Shown here: positions 9,882 to 19,443 of the stretch, in pieces
How positions within the stretch are numbered: position 1 is the first letter of the stretch
Layout of the letters: each line of letters begins with the position of its first letter
Source: Geobacter sp. OR-1
GTDB taxonomy: Bacteria > Desulfobacterota > Desulfuromonadia > Geobacterales > DSM-12255
Reading direction: 5' to 3'
DNA: 64,000 bases
Assembly: GCF_000813145.1 (NCBI RefSeq)
Contig: NZ_BAZF01000014.1
Coordinates: forward strand, 1-64,000
Made by a program: the position numbers and the translations under genes
The notes under the pieces: model-generated
Databases searched by the model: none
What the model saw: the letters and a program-made list of their open reading frames with translations, nothing else
What the model was told of the DNA's origin: nothing

Positions 9882-11209
9882 GAAGTCGCTTCAGTCTCTA
9901 TTGAAGCCTCAAATTTTTGGGTGAGAAAAAAAGACAAGGTCAGGTTCCAATAAAGGAAATCGATAAGAATAAGATTGGCAAAAAAAGCAGTTACCAAAAA
10001 TCCGGCTATACCGCAGTTCAACATGTTGATAAGATTCAACCGCTCATCATCACGGAATCTATATTTACGGTTTAATTTGTACCCTTTCCACAAAGGGAAG
10101 AATATCATTAAGTAATACGGAATTGCAGACAACAACCCGCCTTCAGCCAGAATGTTGACAAAGGTGTTGTGGGTATGGGAAAGCCCTCGCTGCCCCTCAC
10201 TTCCGAAAGTAGCTATATATAATCTATCATCAACTGATCCTGCATAGGCTGCAGCATATTCGCCGCTAGCCTTGGAAAAATTAAGATTGCCAACACCAAA
10301 GACAGGGTGGTCTCCAAAGATTCTAAGGCCGACTTTCCACAACAGCAACCTAGATGCTGATGAATAGTCTGATATTTCATCTGAATGGATATCCTGAGTC
10401 TTGATAGTACCAATTCGTTCAAAATAGCTGTCAGGAATAAACGGAAGGGCTGTTATTAATATAAGGAAAGCAAAACCGATCATTCTGGCTTTTCGTTTTG
10501 AAAAAAAATAAACCCCTGTAAATGACAGTACAAATCCCAAAAAACCTGCCCTTGATTGAGTTAGAACAATTATGCTGATAAAAGCAATAAAACTTAAGAA
10601 TCCAAAATATTTCTGAAACTTGTCATGCTTATTTATTAAATAAATTGATACCGGAAGATACAGGACAAAAACACCTGTTATTGCACATCTATCGACTATT
10701 GCTGTTCCAAACAGCTGCTCAACAAGTGTATTTCCTCGAGAATATTGCTCAATACCCCATACTGCCATAAACATAAAACAAAATACTGTGAATTTTATGT
10801 AATTGTTAACCTCTTTGTCAGTTAATTTTAATAAAACAGAATAAAGGCAAATACAGTAAACCATAGTTTGCAGGATAATATTTTGATAATAGATACTTCC
10901 ATTTATTTCTGAAAAATCGGTGTATGAGCTAATTAGTGTAGATAAATATAAAGTTCCTACAAATAAAATATAGTACATGAAAAACTTTGTATTGAGACTG
11001 TTAAGAAGTCTTTCCCTCTTGACTAGGCATGATAAAAATAAGCAACTTATAGCAATTGCAAAAACATTTGATATGGATGATCTCCCATAGGTTAGCTGCT
11101 CAGGTCTAATGACAGAAATAAATGTATAGTTAAGTATCCCCCAGAATGGATTGATAAATGCTGTCAATGCCATAAGTGGGAATAGTATTTGTAGTAATAA
11201 CACTCTCAT
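9878..11209 (-). CDS. O-antigen polymerase/ligase family membrane protein (Wzy/WaaL-like)
   Basis: This 443-residue polytopic membrane protein has about 10-11 helices and a large periplasmic loop near residues 270-360. The loop ends in LSHTHNTFVNILAEGGLL, the Wzy_C hallmark. In XrtA-type loci a protein of this class is called the exosortase-A-associated O-glycosylation ligase or polymerase. It would polymerise the EPS repeats or transfer glycans to a target. It is AT-rich compared with the export genes, as is frequent for wzy. It overlaps the beta-helix gene by 4 bases and follows the GT4 gene after 12 bases. Confidence 0.82.
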   Translation of the reverse strand: MRVLLLQILFPLMALTAFINPFWGILNYTFISVIRPEQLTYGRSSISNVFAIAISCLFLSCLVKRERLLNSLNTKFFMYYILFVGTLYLSTLISSYTDFSEINGSIYYQNIILQTMVYCICLYSVLLKLTDKEVNNYIKFTVFCFMFMAVWGIEQYSRGNTLVEQLFGTAIVDRCAITGVFVLYLPVSIYLINKHDKFQKYFGFLSFIAFISIIVLTQSRAGFLGFVLSFTGVYFFSKRKARMIGFAFLILITALPFIPDSYFERIGTIKTQDIHSDEISDYSSASRLLLWKVGLRIFGDHPVFGVGNLNFSKASGEYAAAYAGSVDDRLYIATFGSEGQRGLSHTHNTFVNILAEGGLLSAIPYYLMIFFPLWKGYKLNRKYRFRDDERLNLINMLNCGIAGFLVTAFFANLILIDFLYWNLTLSFFLTQKFEASIETEATS

Positions 11210-11221
11210 AAATTTTAACTT

Positions 11222-12352
11222 TTATTCATACAGATGCCTGTAAGATGCCATCATCGTATCAAAGGAGAAATGTTCAACCGCCCTTTTCTGGGCACTACAT
11301 CCCATCTTCTCTGCAAGTGACCGGTCAGAAAGTAAATCTATGACTCGATCTGCCAACTGACCATCATTCCCGAGCGGCACCAGATACCCGGTGTCCTTAT
11401 CGATAACTACTTCAGGATTCCCACCGACATCGGTTACCACTCCCGGCACCCCACTTGCCATGGACTCCAGTAAGGTTACAGAGATCCCTTCGGTAAAAGA
11501 GGTGAGCAGAAAAACATCCATAAGTTTATAAATTTCGGGCATATCATGCCGCAGTCCGATGAATCTTACATGGTTATCAATCCCCAGCTCAGAAACAAGC
11601 GCTTTAAGGTTCGCCTCCTGTGAACCCTGCCCTGCTATCATCAGACAGGTGTCAGGCTTCTCCGCATGAATCTGCTTAAACCCCCTCAGCATCATCGGGA
11701 TGTTCTTAATCTCCTCAAGCCGGGCTGCAGTACCGATAATCCGGCATGCTTCCCCAATGCCCAGTTCCAGTCGCTTTTCAGCAAGATTAATGGGCGGATT
11801 CATTCTGCTGAAGTCCACGCCGTTGTGAATGATCTGAATTCTGTCAAACGGTAAATTGTCCATGTCAGCCATCGCCCTGGCCGTGCTGGAGGATATTGAA
11901 ACAAGATGACCAGCCATTGAAGCGAGAAAAGGATTAAGCAGATACCGTTTCCAGCGACGTACGTCAGGATAATTTCGGCCATGTTCGGTATAGACGAATT
12001 TAACTCTTCCCGCGAGAAAAGCCGCAGGCACTGCATAGAAAAATGGCGGGTATTGATGGGCATGAACAACGTCAATTTTTTCAGTGAGGATTATGTCGCG
12101 AATCCAGCCTATCAGGCTCCAGTCAGTACCTGCTCCACTGGAATGGTTGTATACCGTGTAGCCCTCCTCTTTGAGCTTGTCTCCAAGTTCACCAGAGGAC
12201 TTAAGACAGCAGATAACCGGCCTGTTCCCTGAAAAACTGTGGTGACGCACCATGTTATAAACAAGTGTTTCGGCACCACCTACCGACATTGAGAGTATTA
12301 CATGGAGAATCTTTGGGGAGGATGGTTCAGTCACATCCTTGCCTTTAGCCAT
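11222..12352 (-). CDS. GT4 family glycosyltransferase, EPS cluster
   Basis: This is a 376-residue retaining glycosyltransferase of the GT-B fold. The N-terminal domain opens with ILHVILSMSVGGAETLVYNM (residues 14-33), and the C-terminal UDP-sugar site is EGISVTLLESMASGVPGVVT near 290-310. The first part matches the sugar transferases seen in PEP-CTERM/EpsH EPS clusters. It is a cytoplasmic, peripheral enzyme that adds one residue to the lipid-linked unit. Its start lies 22 bases inside the 3' end of the preceding lyase-like gene, which suggests coupled translation. Confidence 0.87.
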   Translation of the reverse strand: MAKGKDVTEPSSPKILHVILSMSVGGAETLVYNMVRHHSFSGNRPVICCLKSSGELGDKLKEEGYTVYNHSSGAGTDWSLIGWIRDIILTEKIDVVHAHQYPPFFYAVPAAFLAGRVKFVYTEHGRNYPDVRRWKRYLLNPFLASMAGHLVSISSSTARAMADMDNLPFDRIQIIHNGVDFSRMNPPINLAEKRLELGIGEACRIIGTAARLEEIKNIPMMLRGFKQIHAEKPDTCLMIAGQGSQEANLKALVSELGIDNHVRFIGLRHDMPEIYKLMDVFLLTSFTEGISVTLLESMASGVPGVVTDVGGNPEVVIDKDTGYLVPLGNDGQLADRVIDLLSDRSLAEKMGCSAQKRAVEHFSFDTMMASYRHLYE

Positions 12353-14949
12353 GAGAGTTCTCGCTTAAAACTAGTTTGCCTCAATGCGCTCAACAATTCT
12401 GAAGTAATTCGTAAAAATACCGAGCTAAATGTCAAAGATGGGGTCGGTGATCCAGGGACAGACTGCTCGTCATCATTGATGTTAAAAGAAACAATGCTTT
12501 CAAGAGAGACCAGTTTTGAACCCACCCACCCATTCTGTAGCATCAGCACCACTGGTCTGGTCAACGTACTCGTTTTATGCCTCTGAAGTTCATCAGCAGC
12601 AGCATTAAAGAAATACCTTGCATGCTCAAGATATGCATTAACCCTTACGGCAGCACAAAAATGTGCCGCGTGATAGAATATGACACTTTTTCTAAGATCC
12701 TGCGCTGCCCAAGTTTCATTCGGGTACTCAAGAATTTGTGGTTTTTCAAGATATGGGTATTCATTTACGAGCATCCACTCTGCGTATGCAAGCAAACTGG
12801 CTTTGGCGTAGTGATATCCGGCATCATGCTGTTCCAGTTCATGTTTCTTGTAAATAAACTTTGCAACAGCATTCAGTAGTACAGTGTAAGACCACGCTAT
12901 CTCGGCATTAAGCAGATTTCGCGCATCAATATCATCCTCGGGATGAAGCGCCCCTCGAATTAGCTCTTCTGCTTTTGAAATAAATCTGTTGTCACCGGAA
13001 ACTTCGTATGCATCAAGGCATGCAGTCAAGACATTTCCGGTCCCTCTTGTCAGCGGATATTTAGGGAAAAGTGTTTTTAGAGTATTACCGGCATTACGCA
13101 ATTTTTGAATGTATCCCACTGATCTTTTGAGAACTGCCAGGACAGTCATAGGGCCGGAGAGTGACCTCAAACCCCAGTCCGCCTGATCAATAACCGCTTC
13201 CCGAAACACAGGGTTCCCGGTTTGAAAATAATGGTACATAAGACCAGTAGTATAGCAATGCTCTGCGGCTGGCCCACCACCGCAAAAACGTGGATCTTTT
13301 ACTGCCAGATGTTCTTTTGAGCAGGAACGATGCGTTGACAAGCCTGCATCAATATAGTGGTCGGTATGCCAAAACAGCCCCCGGTTATACTCTTCTCTAT
13401 CATTGTCGGTGTGATAACTATCAATATCCTGAACATGCCTGGCCAGAGCAGAAGCAATCTCGCCCCATTTGGGATCTCCAGTGGCAAAGAATTTTCTGTA
13501 TGTGCCACCAACCCCATCGTACTGGTTGTTATAATGAGATACAAATGGTGTTGTACCTTTATGGTAGACCGCTTCATGATCAGCATACAAGTCGCCGAAA
13601 TTGCGCCATCCATATTCATCAACAACTTCCCGCTTTTTGTAAAGGTCATCCGCTGTAACAAATCGATCAACAAGATCAGTGACATTCTTATCACCATGCA
13701 AATAAGGCAGATCAATAAATACACCTGAATTATGACTGGTTTCAGGTGAAGGGACTGCAATCAGAGGTGCGCGTACCCACGCAAGAGTTTCAGGACAAGC
13801 AGCAAAATCCAGACAGAGTGAGTTGGTTTTCTGTTCCCCCCCCTGTAACTCGTGTAAATCTGGAGAACATCCAGGGAAGAATTCCACCTTTAAGTCATCT
13901 TTATCAATTGAGAATGCCTTGGGGAACTCCTGCCAAAAACAAGGCATTGCTACAGATACCCCGGCATCGCCATTATCATACCATACGATTGGTGTTGCAC
14001 GTTTTCCTGTTGCAACTGTTTCTCCTCCCCTGGTTATTTCGTAGCCGCTAAACCGCAGCCGGACATTACCATCCCTTGTGCGATGGACAGGGCTGTCCCA
14101 ATTATGACCGCCACTTGATTCCTGATAAATTCTCATACCACCTGATGAAACATCAAACTCGAAAGCTGAAAGGTCAGGTTCAGGAGAACAATGAATCCGG
14201 CTTGTTCCAGAAGGGTTAAGGGGGAAAACCAGGGAAAACTCCTTGAATAGGAGAGACCCGGAGTCTCCTAGGTCCCAGAGCCCACCAGGATGACTGGCGG
14301 CACCGGGATTTTGCAGGGTAATTTCCAGTTGAATGTAACTACTGTCGGCAAAGAAATGGATACGACTTACATAACGAGGTGAATTACGCCGTTCTGATTC
14401 AAATCGTCCTTCAATACGCAGAATTGATCTTATTGGTCCTTCGGATTCGACTTCGATCGTTTCAATTATGGGTTTTAGATTCTTTCCATCTGCCCCAAAC
14501 AAACAGAACGAACCGTCTCCGGTAAGAAGTTCCTCATTTCCCACTATAATACTTCTGAATGGACGATACTCTCTGATGTCTATTACAAATTCGGCGGCAC
14601 CAGTCGAAACTCGCCAATGGTCCGAACCCTTCGTAATCTGAATTGGTCTTAGTTCGGATTTAGTTGAGTCATTCTGCTCAATAAGTCGATACAACCTATT
14701 TGAATTTGCAGGTACTGTAGCAGCAAAATCAATCAACAACCACTTTACACTGCCATCTTGCCACTTCTTGAGGATCTGTGACTGCAATTGCTGCGATTCG
14801 TTTTCGGGGGACAATAGCTGCAGACCTGCAGTGTCAAGTAATGCCCCTTTTGGACAAGGCACTCCGATACGTACAAATTCATGTTTTCTATCAATGCCAC
14901 AGAGTTCAGTGACCAAGACTTCTAAAACATTTGATCGATTTTCAGTCAT
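12331..14949 (-). CDS. Exo-rhamnogalacturonan-lyase/YetA-like polysaccharide-active protein
   Basis: This 872-residue protein has a start that fits the RIFT-barrel N-terminal domain of PcRGLX/YetA-like proteins: RIGVPCPKGALLD near residues 27-39 and WQDGSVKWLLIDF near 63-75. The central part is rich in beta strands. The C-terminal half (about 430-800) is helical, with WRNFGDLYADHEAVYH, HYNNQYDGVGG, WWTD/FWHTDHY-type aromatic-His segments and GPAAEHCYTTGLMYHY, typical of an alpha/alpha toroid. Such enzymes cut acidic polysaccharides. No signal peptide is visible, which is odd for an enzyme acting on exported EPS. The position between a GT4 and a hexapeptide transferase suggests trimming or editing of the EPS. 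Confidence 0.62.
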   Translation of the reverse strand: MTENRSNVLEVLVTELCGIDRKHEFVRIGVPCPKGALLDTAGLQLLSPENESQQLQSQILKKWQDGSVKWLLIDFAATVPANSNRLYRLIEQNDSTKSELRPIQITKGSDHWRVSTGAAEFVIDIREYRPFRSIIVGNEELLTGDGSFCLFGADGKNLKPIIETIEVESEGPIRSILRIEGRFESERRNSPRYVSRIHFFADSSYIQLEITLQNPGAASHPGGLWDLGDSGSLLFKEFSLVFPLNPSGTSRIHCSPEPDLSAFEFDVSSGGMRIYQESSGGHNWDSPVHRTRDGNVRLRFSGYEITRGGETVATGKRATPIVWYDNGDAGVSVAMPCFWQEFPKAFSIDKDDLKVEFFPGCSPDLHELQGGEQKTNSLCLDFAACPETLAWVRAPLIAVPSPETSHNSGVFIDLPYLHGDKNVTDLVDRFVTADDLYKKREVVDEYGWRNFGDLYADHEAVYHKGTTPFVSHYNNQYDGVGGTYRKFFATGDPKWGEIASALARHVQDIDSYHTDNDREEYNRGLFWHTDHYIDAGLSTHRSCSKEHLAVKDPRFCGGGPAAEHCYTTGLMYHYFQTGNPVFREAVIDQADWGLRSLSGPMTVLAVLKRSVGYIQKLRNAGNTLKTLFPKYPLTRGTGNVLTACLDAYEVSGDNRFISKAEELIRGALHPEDDIDARNLLNAEIAWSYTVLLNAVAKFIYKKHELEQHDAGYHYAKASLLAYAEWMLVNEYPYLEKPQILEYPNETWAAQDLRKSVIFYHAAHFCAAVRVNAYLEHARYFFNAAADELQRHKTSTLTRPVVLMLQNGWVGSKLVSLESIVSFNINDDEQSVPGSPTPSLTFSSVFLRITSELLSALRQTSFKRELSWLKARM

Positions 14950-15002
14950 TCCATATCCTTAAGATACTCCCGTAAGCATAGAACTATCGAGACCAGTAAG
15001 AA

Positions 15003-15611
15003 TCATATTGATTTCATTGACGGCTGAGACTGAACCTCCTGCAAAACCCGGGCAGGGTTACCTGCAATAATCCGTCCGGCAGGCATCTCACGAGATACGA
15101 CGCTCCCTGCGGATACAATACTGCGCTCCCCTACATCAGCCATAATAATCGCCCCTTCTCCAATCCAGGATTCCCGGCCAATAGTCACTCGGTCAAAAAT
15201 CATGTCTTCTGAAGGGTTTTCAATATCATATCGCTGAGCATGCTGACGTTTCCCGCTTGTAATGCTGACCCGGCTCGCCAACAGCACCCTATCTTCCAGA
15301 GTCACATCGCCCAAAATGCAATATGCGCCAATGCTTACGTTCCTTCCCAGCACCGCGCCTCGGCGAGAGAAGTAACTGCCAAATCCAATAAATACATCAG
15401 GAGAAACGGACTCAAGAGTACACCTGTAATATGCCAGTCTCAGGAAACTACCCGTTTTCCCCGGAAGCAAGGCCAGAAAACAGGCACATGCAGTGAAAAA
15501 GTCGTCATTCCCAAACGAATCCCCAAGCCTAGTTATAATAATGAGTGGCAATACTGGTATATATGCCAATACCAACACTATCCTTTTAATTATCTGTCTG
15601 AATTCGTTCAT
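15003..15611 (-). CDS. Left-handed beta-helix (hexapeptide) acyltransferase
   Basis: This 202-residue acetyltransferase-like protein has a short hydrophobic N-terminus (about residues 10-27, VLVLAYIPVLPLIIITRL). It is followed by hexapeptide repeats from about residue 75: IGFGSYFSRRGAVLGRNVSIGAYCILGDV and later IGRESWIGEGAIIMADVG. The C-terminal GNPARVL is the usual end of the LbH fold. It probably acetylates a sugar of the lipid-linked EPS unit using acetyl-CoA at the inner face of the membrane. It is co-directional with SGNH and PP-loop genes, 28 bases after the SGNH gene. Confidence 0.82.
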   Translation of the reverse strand: MNEFRQIIKRIVLVLAYIPVLPLIIITRLGDSFGNDDFFTACACFLALLPGKTGSFLRLAYYRCTLESVSPDVFIGFGSYFSRRGAVLGRNVSIGAYCILGDVTLEDRVLLASRVSITSGKRQHAQRYDIENPSEDMIFDRVTIGRESWIGEGAIIMADVGERSIVSAGSVVSREMPAGRIIAGNPARVLQEVQSQPSMKSI

Positions 15612-15639
15612 AATTTACAGACTCCAAGATAATAAAGCA

Positions 15640-16512
15640 CTATTTCTTCATTATCCTATCGGCACCATCTGCCAATGCATGCAAGAGCGCTATTGCCGCA
15701 CGCCTGGCCCCCTCACGGTTCAGATGCTCGCCATCGTCGGTAAATTTTGGGTGTAGCGCCTCATACCTGGCGCCGTTCTTATTCCCCTGGACTCTCAAAC
15801 CGTCAGGCGCGGTTGATTCGACTTCAGCCAGGTCAAAAAACGGCTCCTTCCCCTGGTATTCTTTTCTCAAGAGTTCATTGTACCTGGTTCTGTTGATGTT
15901 TGCTTCCTCACCTGTAGATTTTCCGATTACTTTCTTTACGATACCCTTAATTCCGCCATCAATGGATTTAACAGGAATAGTAACATGCATGATGGGCAAT
16001 CTAGGATGCTGCTGCCTGATTGCTGACATCATCTTCTGATATTTCTCAAAGAGCGCTTCACCGTCCGTATCGGCGCCGACATCGACATAGCAGAATTTGA
16101 AAAACGCCAGATCAACTGCATTCCCAGACTTTAAGACATGCTCTCTGAAGGACTCAATCTTCGAGTCAGGGGTCATGTTTGCTCCTACTCGGAAGTGAGC
16201 AAACATCGGTCCAGTTACATTTTCGGGAGAGTCAGTTTCAACAATGTTCAGTTTGTAGGAAGCGTTTTCGACACCCAGTGCCTGCAACCCATCAAGTATA
16301 TTTTTGCCAACCGATTGATGGCCGAAATATACCCTTAGAGACCGAACCTTCTCCAATTGGGAAGCGGAAAGATCAGTACTATTGTTTTGTTTGGCCATCT
16401 GTGGGTCTCCTTTAGCGCAACCCAATAACATCAGTATGAGAAGAGTAGGATAAATTACCCTCGCCATTATACCAATGAAAAACTGTGAAATCTTTTCCAA
16501 CAACTTTACCAT
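15640..16512 (-). CDS. SGNH-hydrolase-like lipoprotein
   Basis: This 290-residue protein has a signal segment ending in the lipobox LMLLGC (Cys near residue 32), so it is likely a lipoprotein facing the periplasm. LRVYFGHQSVGKNILDGL near residues 60-77 may be a variant first SGNH block in which HQS replaces GDS. HLNREGARRAAIALLHAL at the C-terminus fits the Asp-x-x-His-type block poorly, but the layout matches. The start ATG overlaps the stop of the PP-loop gene by one base (TAATG), which implies coupled translation. Its role is probably deacylation or acyl transfer on EPS; this is a weak inference. Confidence 0.6.
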   Translation of the reverse strand: MVKLLEKISQFFIGIMARVIYPTLLILMLLGCAKGDPQMAKQNNSTDLSASQLEKVRSLRVYFGHQSVGKNILDGLQALGVENASYKLNIVETDSPENVTGPMFAHFRVGANMTPDSKIESFREHVLKSGNAVDLAFFKFCYVDVGADTDGEALFEKYQKMMSAIRQQHPRLPIMHVTIPVKSIDGGIKGIVKKVIGKSTGEEANINRTRYNELLRKEYQGKEPFFDLAEVESTAPDGLRVQGNKNGARYEALHPKFTDDGEHLNREGARRAAIALLHALADGADRIMKK

Positions 16513-17510
16513 TAACGCCCCTCCAGTATTTCCTTGGCGTATTTGACGAGATCAGGATTTTCCCCACATACAAATTTCTCCAACCCTTTCTCCCTCGCCA
16601 TGACTCCGGATCTGACCATGTTTGCGATCTCCCAGGCATAAGGGTGAAAGCCGTACCGGTTCATATGAACCTGATTCGCATAGGCGTTCAGCATGCAGTT
16701 GGTTGAATTTGCGTCCGTATCCTGCGGCTTCTCCCATCCAAGCTCCCGGTTACGAGCAACGATCTTATCTTCATCATATTCGAGAAATGCCAGCGGATGG
16801 ATATTCCAGGGAAACCTTTGGGGGTCTGCAAACTGCTCTTCATCCACGAAGTACTGGGAAAGAGCATTTTGTCCCGCTACAGAACACAGCGGTTCTTGAA
16901 TCGCTTTTTGAGTCATACGGACCATACTCGGGTTGGTGCGCATTACAGATGCCTGTAGGGGAGCTTGTCCCGGGGACCATCCAAAGCCGACAAATGGTAT
17001 CCTCTTTTCCAGGGCAGTGCGTAGTGTTACCGCCTTTACCAAGCCGATGCAGCTGGTGCAGATGGTACTGGCCCGCTCCATGGCCTTGGGTGAGTATAGC
17101 TCCTTCTCTGCCGCTACCATGAAGATTTTTCTTAGTGTTACCGGATTGGGGCGAATAATCAGATGATCTACTCCCAGCGATTCGGTAACGTTGTTCATAT
17201 TCACGAATGAACGTTCAGAAATAAAGGTATTGTCAAAAGTCAAAGCCAAAACTTTAAGCCGAAAATAATTGACAAACAGATCAAGGGTATAGGTGCTGTC
17301 TTTGCCGCCACTATATGCCATGAGAACATCGTAACCGCTTGGATTGCAATGCTCTGCAGTAAGGGCGACAAATCTGTCCTCATACTGTTTCTTGGCTTCC
17401 AGGCTTACGTTCTCAGGTTTATAGGAACGGCAAAAGTTGCAGACGCCCTTATCGTCAAATGATATCCCCGGGAAGTTTTCAGTAAGGATGCAGCTATTAC
17501 ATATTTTCAT
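16512..17510 (-). CDS. PP-loop ATP-dependent amidotransferase-type enzyme (WbpG-like)
   Basis: This 332-residue cytoplasmic enzyme carries the ATP-pyrophosphatase P-loop MAYSGGKDSTYTLDLF near residues 64-79. The N-terminal pairs CNSC (residues 4-7) and CNFC (about 27-30) form a probable zinc site. The layout matches the N-acetyl-sugar amidotransferase family (WbpG/PseA-like), which adenylates a sugar carboxyl or carbonyl group and installs an amide or amidine using ammonia from a partner. Two glutamine amidotransferase genes lie 2-4 kb upstream in the same operon, but the usual HisH-like partner is absent. The exact sugar is not known. Confidence 0.75.
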   Translation of the reverse strand: MKICNSCILTENFPGISFDDKGVCNFCRSYKPENVSLEAKKQYEDRFVALTAEHCNPSGYDVLMAYSGGKDSTYTLDLFVNYFRLKVLALTFDNTFISERSFVNMNNVTESLGVDHLIIRPNPVTLRKIFMVAAEKELYSPKAMERASTICTSCIGLVKAVTLRTALEKRIPFVGFGWSPGQAPLQASVMRTNPSMVRMTQKAIQEPLCSVAGQNALSQYFVDEEQFADPQRFPWNIHPLAFLEYDEDKIVARNRELGWEKPQDTDANSTNCMLNAYANQVHMNRYGFHPYAWEIANMVRSGVMAREKGLEKFVCGENPDLVKYAKEILEGR

Positions 17511-17610
17511 GAATCACCTCACCTTTCATTCGGGACAAGTAGCTGGCTGCCATTACGCGTATCCGGAAATATTGAACCGATGCCCTACCATATGACACTA
17601 ATCCCAGGTC

Positions 17611-19137
17611 TTAATTATAACTTTTAAGTTCCGTCTTTTTGACCTTTCCGCTCTCGGTCTTTGGCAGCTCAATGCAGAACTTGATACGGTGCGGGACCTT
17701 GAACGCCGGAAGAATTCTGTGGCAATGATTAATCAGATCCTTTTCCGAACATGCATCTGACTGCTTCAGAACTACACAAGCAACTATCGATTCGCCCAGA
17801 ATATCGTCATCAACTCCAATTACGGCTGACTCAAGCACGGCTTCGTGTTCCAGGAGAACATCCTCAATCTCTCTAGGGGCGATCCTGTGGGCACCGCTCT
17901 TGATCATCTCGGATTTACGGCCATGCAGATACAGATATCCCTCGGCATCAATAGTAGCAAGGTCGCCGGTCCAAAGCCGGCCATCTCTTAGCACTTCCGC
18001 AGTTGCTTCGGGCTGCCCCCAGTAACCGAGCATCACGTTTTCGCCCCTCGCAGTAAGCTCGCCGATTTCGCCCGGCTGTACCGGCCCCCCTGATTGGTCT
18101 AGGACTTCAAGTGTTACCCCTGGGATCGCTTTGCCGATTGAACCGGGTTTACGTCGCAGCTCTTCTGGTTCCAGATAAGATAGCCGCGGAGCAGCCTCTG
18201 TCTGGCCGTACATTACAAAAATGGGGACATCAGGGAGAGCCCCGGATAGGCGGTCCGCTAACTGAATAGACATCGCACCGCCTGCCTGGGTCAGATATCT
18301 GAGATGCGGAAAAGAATTGTCATGGATTGCCGACTTGTTCAAGAGCAGTGAAAAGGTTGAGGGCACGCCGGAGAAACCGGTGACTCTCTCCTTGATTATC
18401 TGATCGAGGATCAGATTGGGGTACATGAGACTCTGGTTTACAACCAGCTTCCCCCCCGCCGCAATATGAGTGAGCAAAACCGAATTCCCGTATGAATAAA
18501 AGAACGGCAGAACAACCATAACAGAATCATTCTCTGTCAGCCCCAGGTACTTGACTGTTGACAGGGTATTGGCGACGAGATTTTGGTGGCTTAACATGAC
18601 CCCTTTCGGGGTGCCGGTGGTACCGGAAGTATAGATTATCTGGGCAAGGGCTGAGGACTCGATAATTGGCGGAACAAAACTGCTATCGGTTTTTGCATGT
18701 AACATTTCATTTAAGTCACGACAAGCAATTCCGGAAACAACCCCGCCCCCGGGAGACGCCAGCAGATTTAACGAATCGATAGTGATTCTGCTCGTATTAA
18801 AGAATTTAAGAAATTTCCTGTTAGTCAAAACTGCGGACGAACCGGAGTCACTCAGAAGTTTCAGTACTGTCCTTTCTGACGTCTGGGTATTCAAGCCGAC
18901 GAACACCCCTCCTGCAAGCAATGTCCCGAAATATGAAACAATGTAGTCGAACGGCACATCCGTAAGAACTGCGATACGATCTCCGGGTTTGACCCCTGAC
19001 TCAGCTAGTGAAGCAGCAAGTGAGGAAGATGCATTAAGCAGATCGGCATAAGTAAACCGACCTCCAGCTACAAGTGCCTCCGCATCCGGCCATCTATTGC
19101 CTGATTCGAGCAGAAAATCATGCACCAGCATCATCAA
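17611..19137 (-). CDS. AMP-forming acyl ligase, XrtA-system type
   Basis: This 508-residue adenylate-forming enzyme has QIIYTSGTTGTPKGVML near residues 170-185, MYGQTEAAPRL near 310, LWTGDLATIDAEGYLYLHGR near 395-415 and KTESGKVKKTEL at the end, where the catalytic lysine sits. It matches the family of acyl-CoA ligases found beside exosortase A loci. An ACP gene lies 39 bases upstream, so the ligase probably loads that carrier. It differs clearly from the two acetyl-CoA-synthetase-like ligases at the distal end of the locus. The acyl substrate is unknown. Confidence 0.88.
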   Translation of the reverse strand: MMMLVHDFLLESGNRWPDAEALVAGGRFTYADLLNASSSLAASLAESGVKPGDRIAVLTDVPFDYIVSYFGTLLAGGVFVGLNTQTSERTVLKLLSDSGSSAVLTNRKFLKFFNTSRITIDSLNLLASPGGGVVSGIACRDLNEMLHAKTDSSFVPPIIESSALAQIIYTSGTTGTPKGVMLSHQNLVANTLSTVKYLGLTENDSVMVVLPFFYSYGNSVLLTHIAAGGKLVVNQSLMYPNLILDQIIKERVTGFSGVPSTFSLLLNKSAIHDNSFPHLRYLTQAGGAMSIQLADRLSGALPDVPIFVMYGQTEAAPRLSYLEPEELRRKPGSIGKAIPGVTLEVLDQSGGPVQPGEIGELTARGENVMLGYWGQPEATAEVLRDGRLWTGDLATIDAEGYLYLHGRKSEMIKSGAHRIAPREIEDVLLEHEAVLESAVIGVDDDILGESIVACVVLKQSDACSEKDLINHCHRILPAFKVPHRIKFCIELPKTESGKVKKTELKSYN

Positions 19138-19176
19138 TGCCTCTGATTAAATCGGAATCCCAATTTTATGAATTGG

Positions 19177-19428
19177 TTACTGGGCCAGACTTCTGGATAT
19201 GTAGTTTCCTAGCCTGCTTATCGAATCGAAGTTTTCCGGAAGCAGGTCCGCATCTGAAACCCTGAACCCGAATGCTTCCTCGATCCATGCCACCACTTCC
19301 AGAATACCGGTTGAGTCTATGACCCCAGTCTCCAGAAAAGAGTCATCCTCCCCTAAATTGCCCCCGTCTTCACCGAAGAGGAAATTCGAAACGATGAACT
19401 CCCGTACCCTTGATGCATATTCCGACAT
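19177..19428 (-). CDS. Acyl carrier protein, XrtA-system type
   Basis: This 83-residue acidic carrier has FLETGVIDSTGILEVVAWIEE near residues 31-50; the serine after Asp is the phosphopantetheine attachment site. The DST version is unlike fatty-acid ACP and matches carriers paired with AMP ligases in EPS loci. It lies 15 bases after an amidotransferase gene and 39 bases before the ligase gene, so ligase and carrier form a second acyl-activation pair in the locus, separate from the one at 6.7-8.5 kb. Confidence 0.85.
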   Translation of the reverse strand: MSEYASRVREFIVSNFLFGEDGGNLGEDDSFLETGVIDSTGILEVVAWIEEAFGFRVSDADLLPENFDSISRLGNYISRSLAQ

Positions 19429-19443
19429 TTGATTCTCCGATTT

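Noticed and set aside
13299-13760. Open frame of 153 codons inside the lyase-like gene
   Set aside because: It is on the same strand but a different frame, fully inside a long coding frame with consistent domain content.
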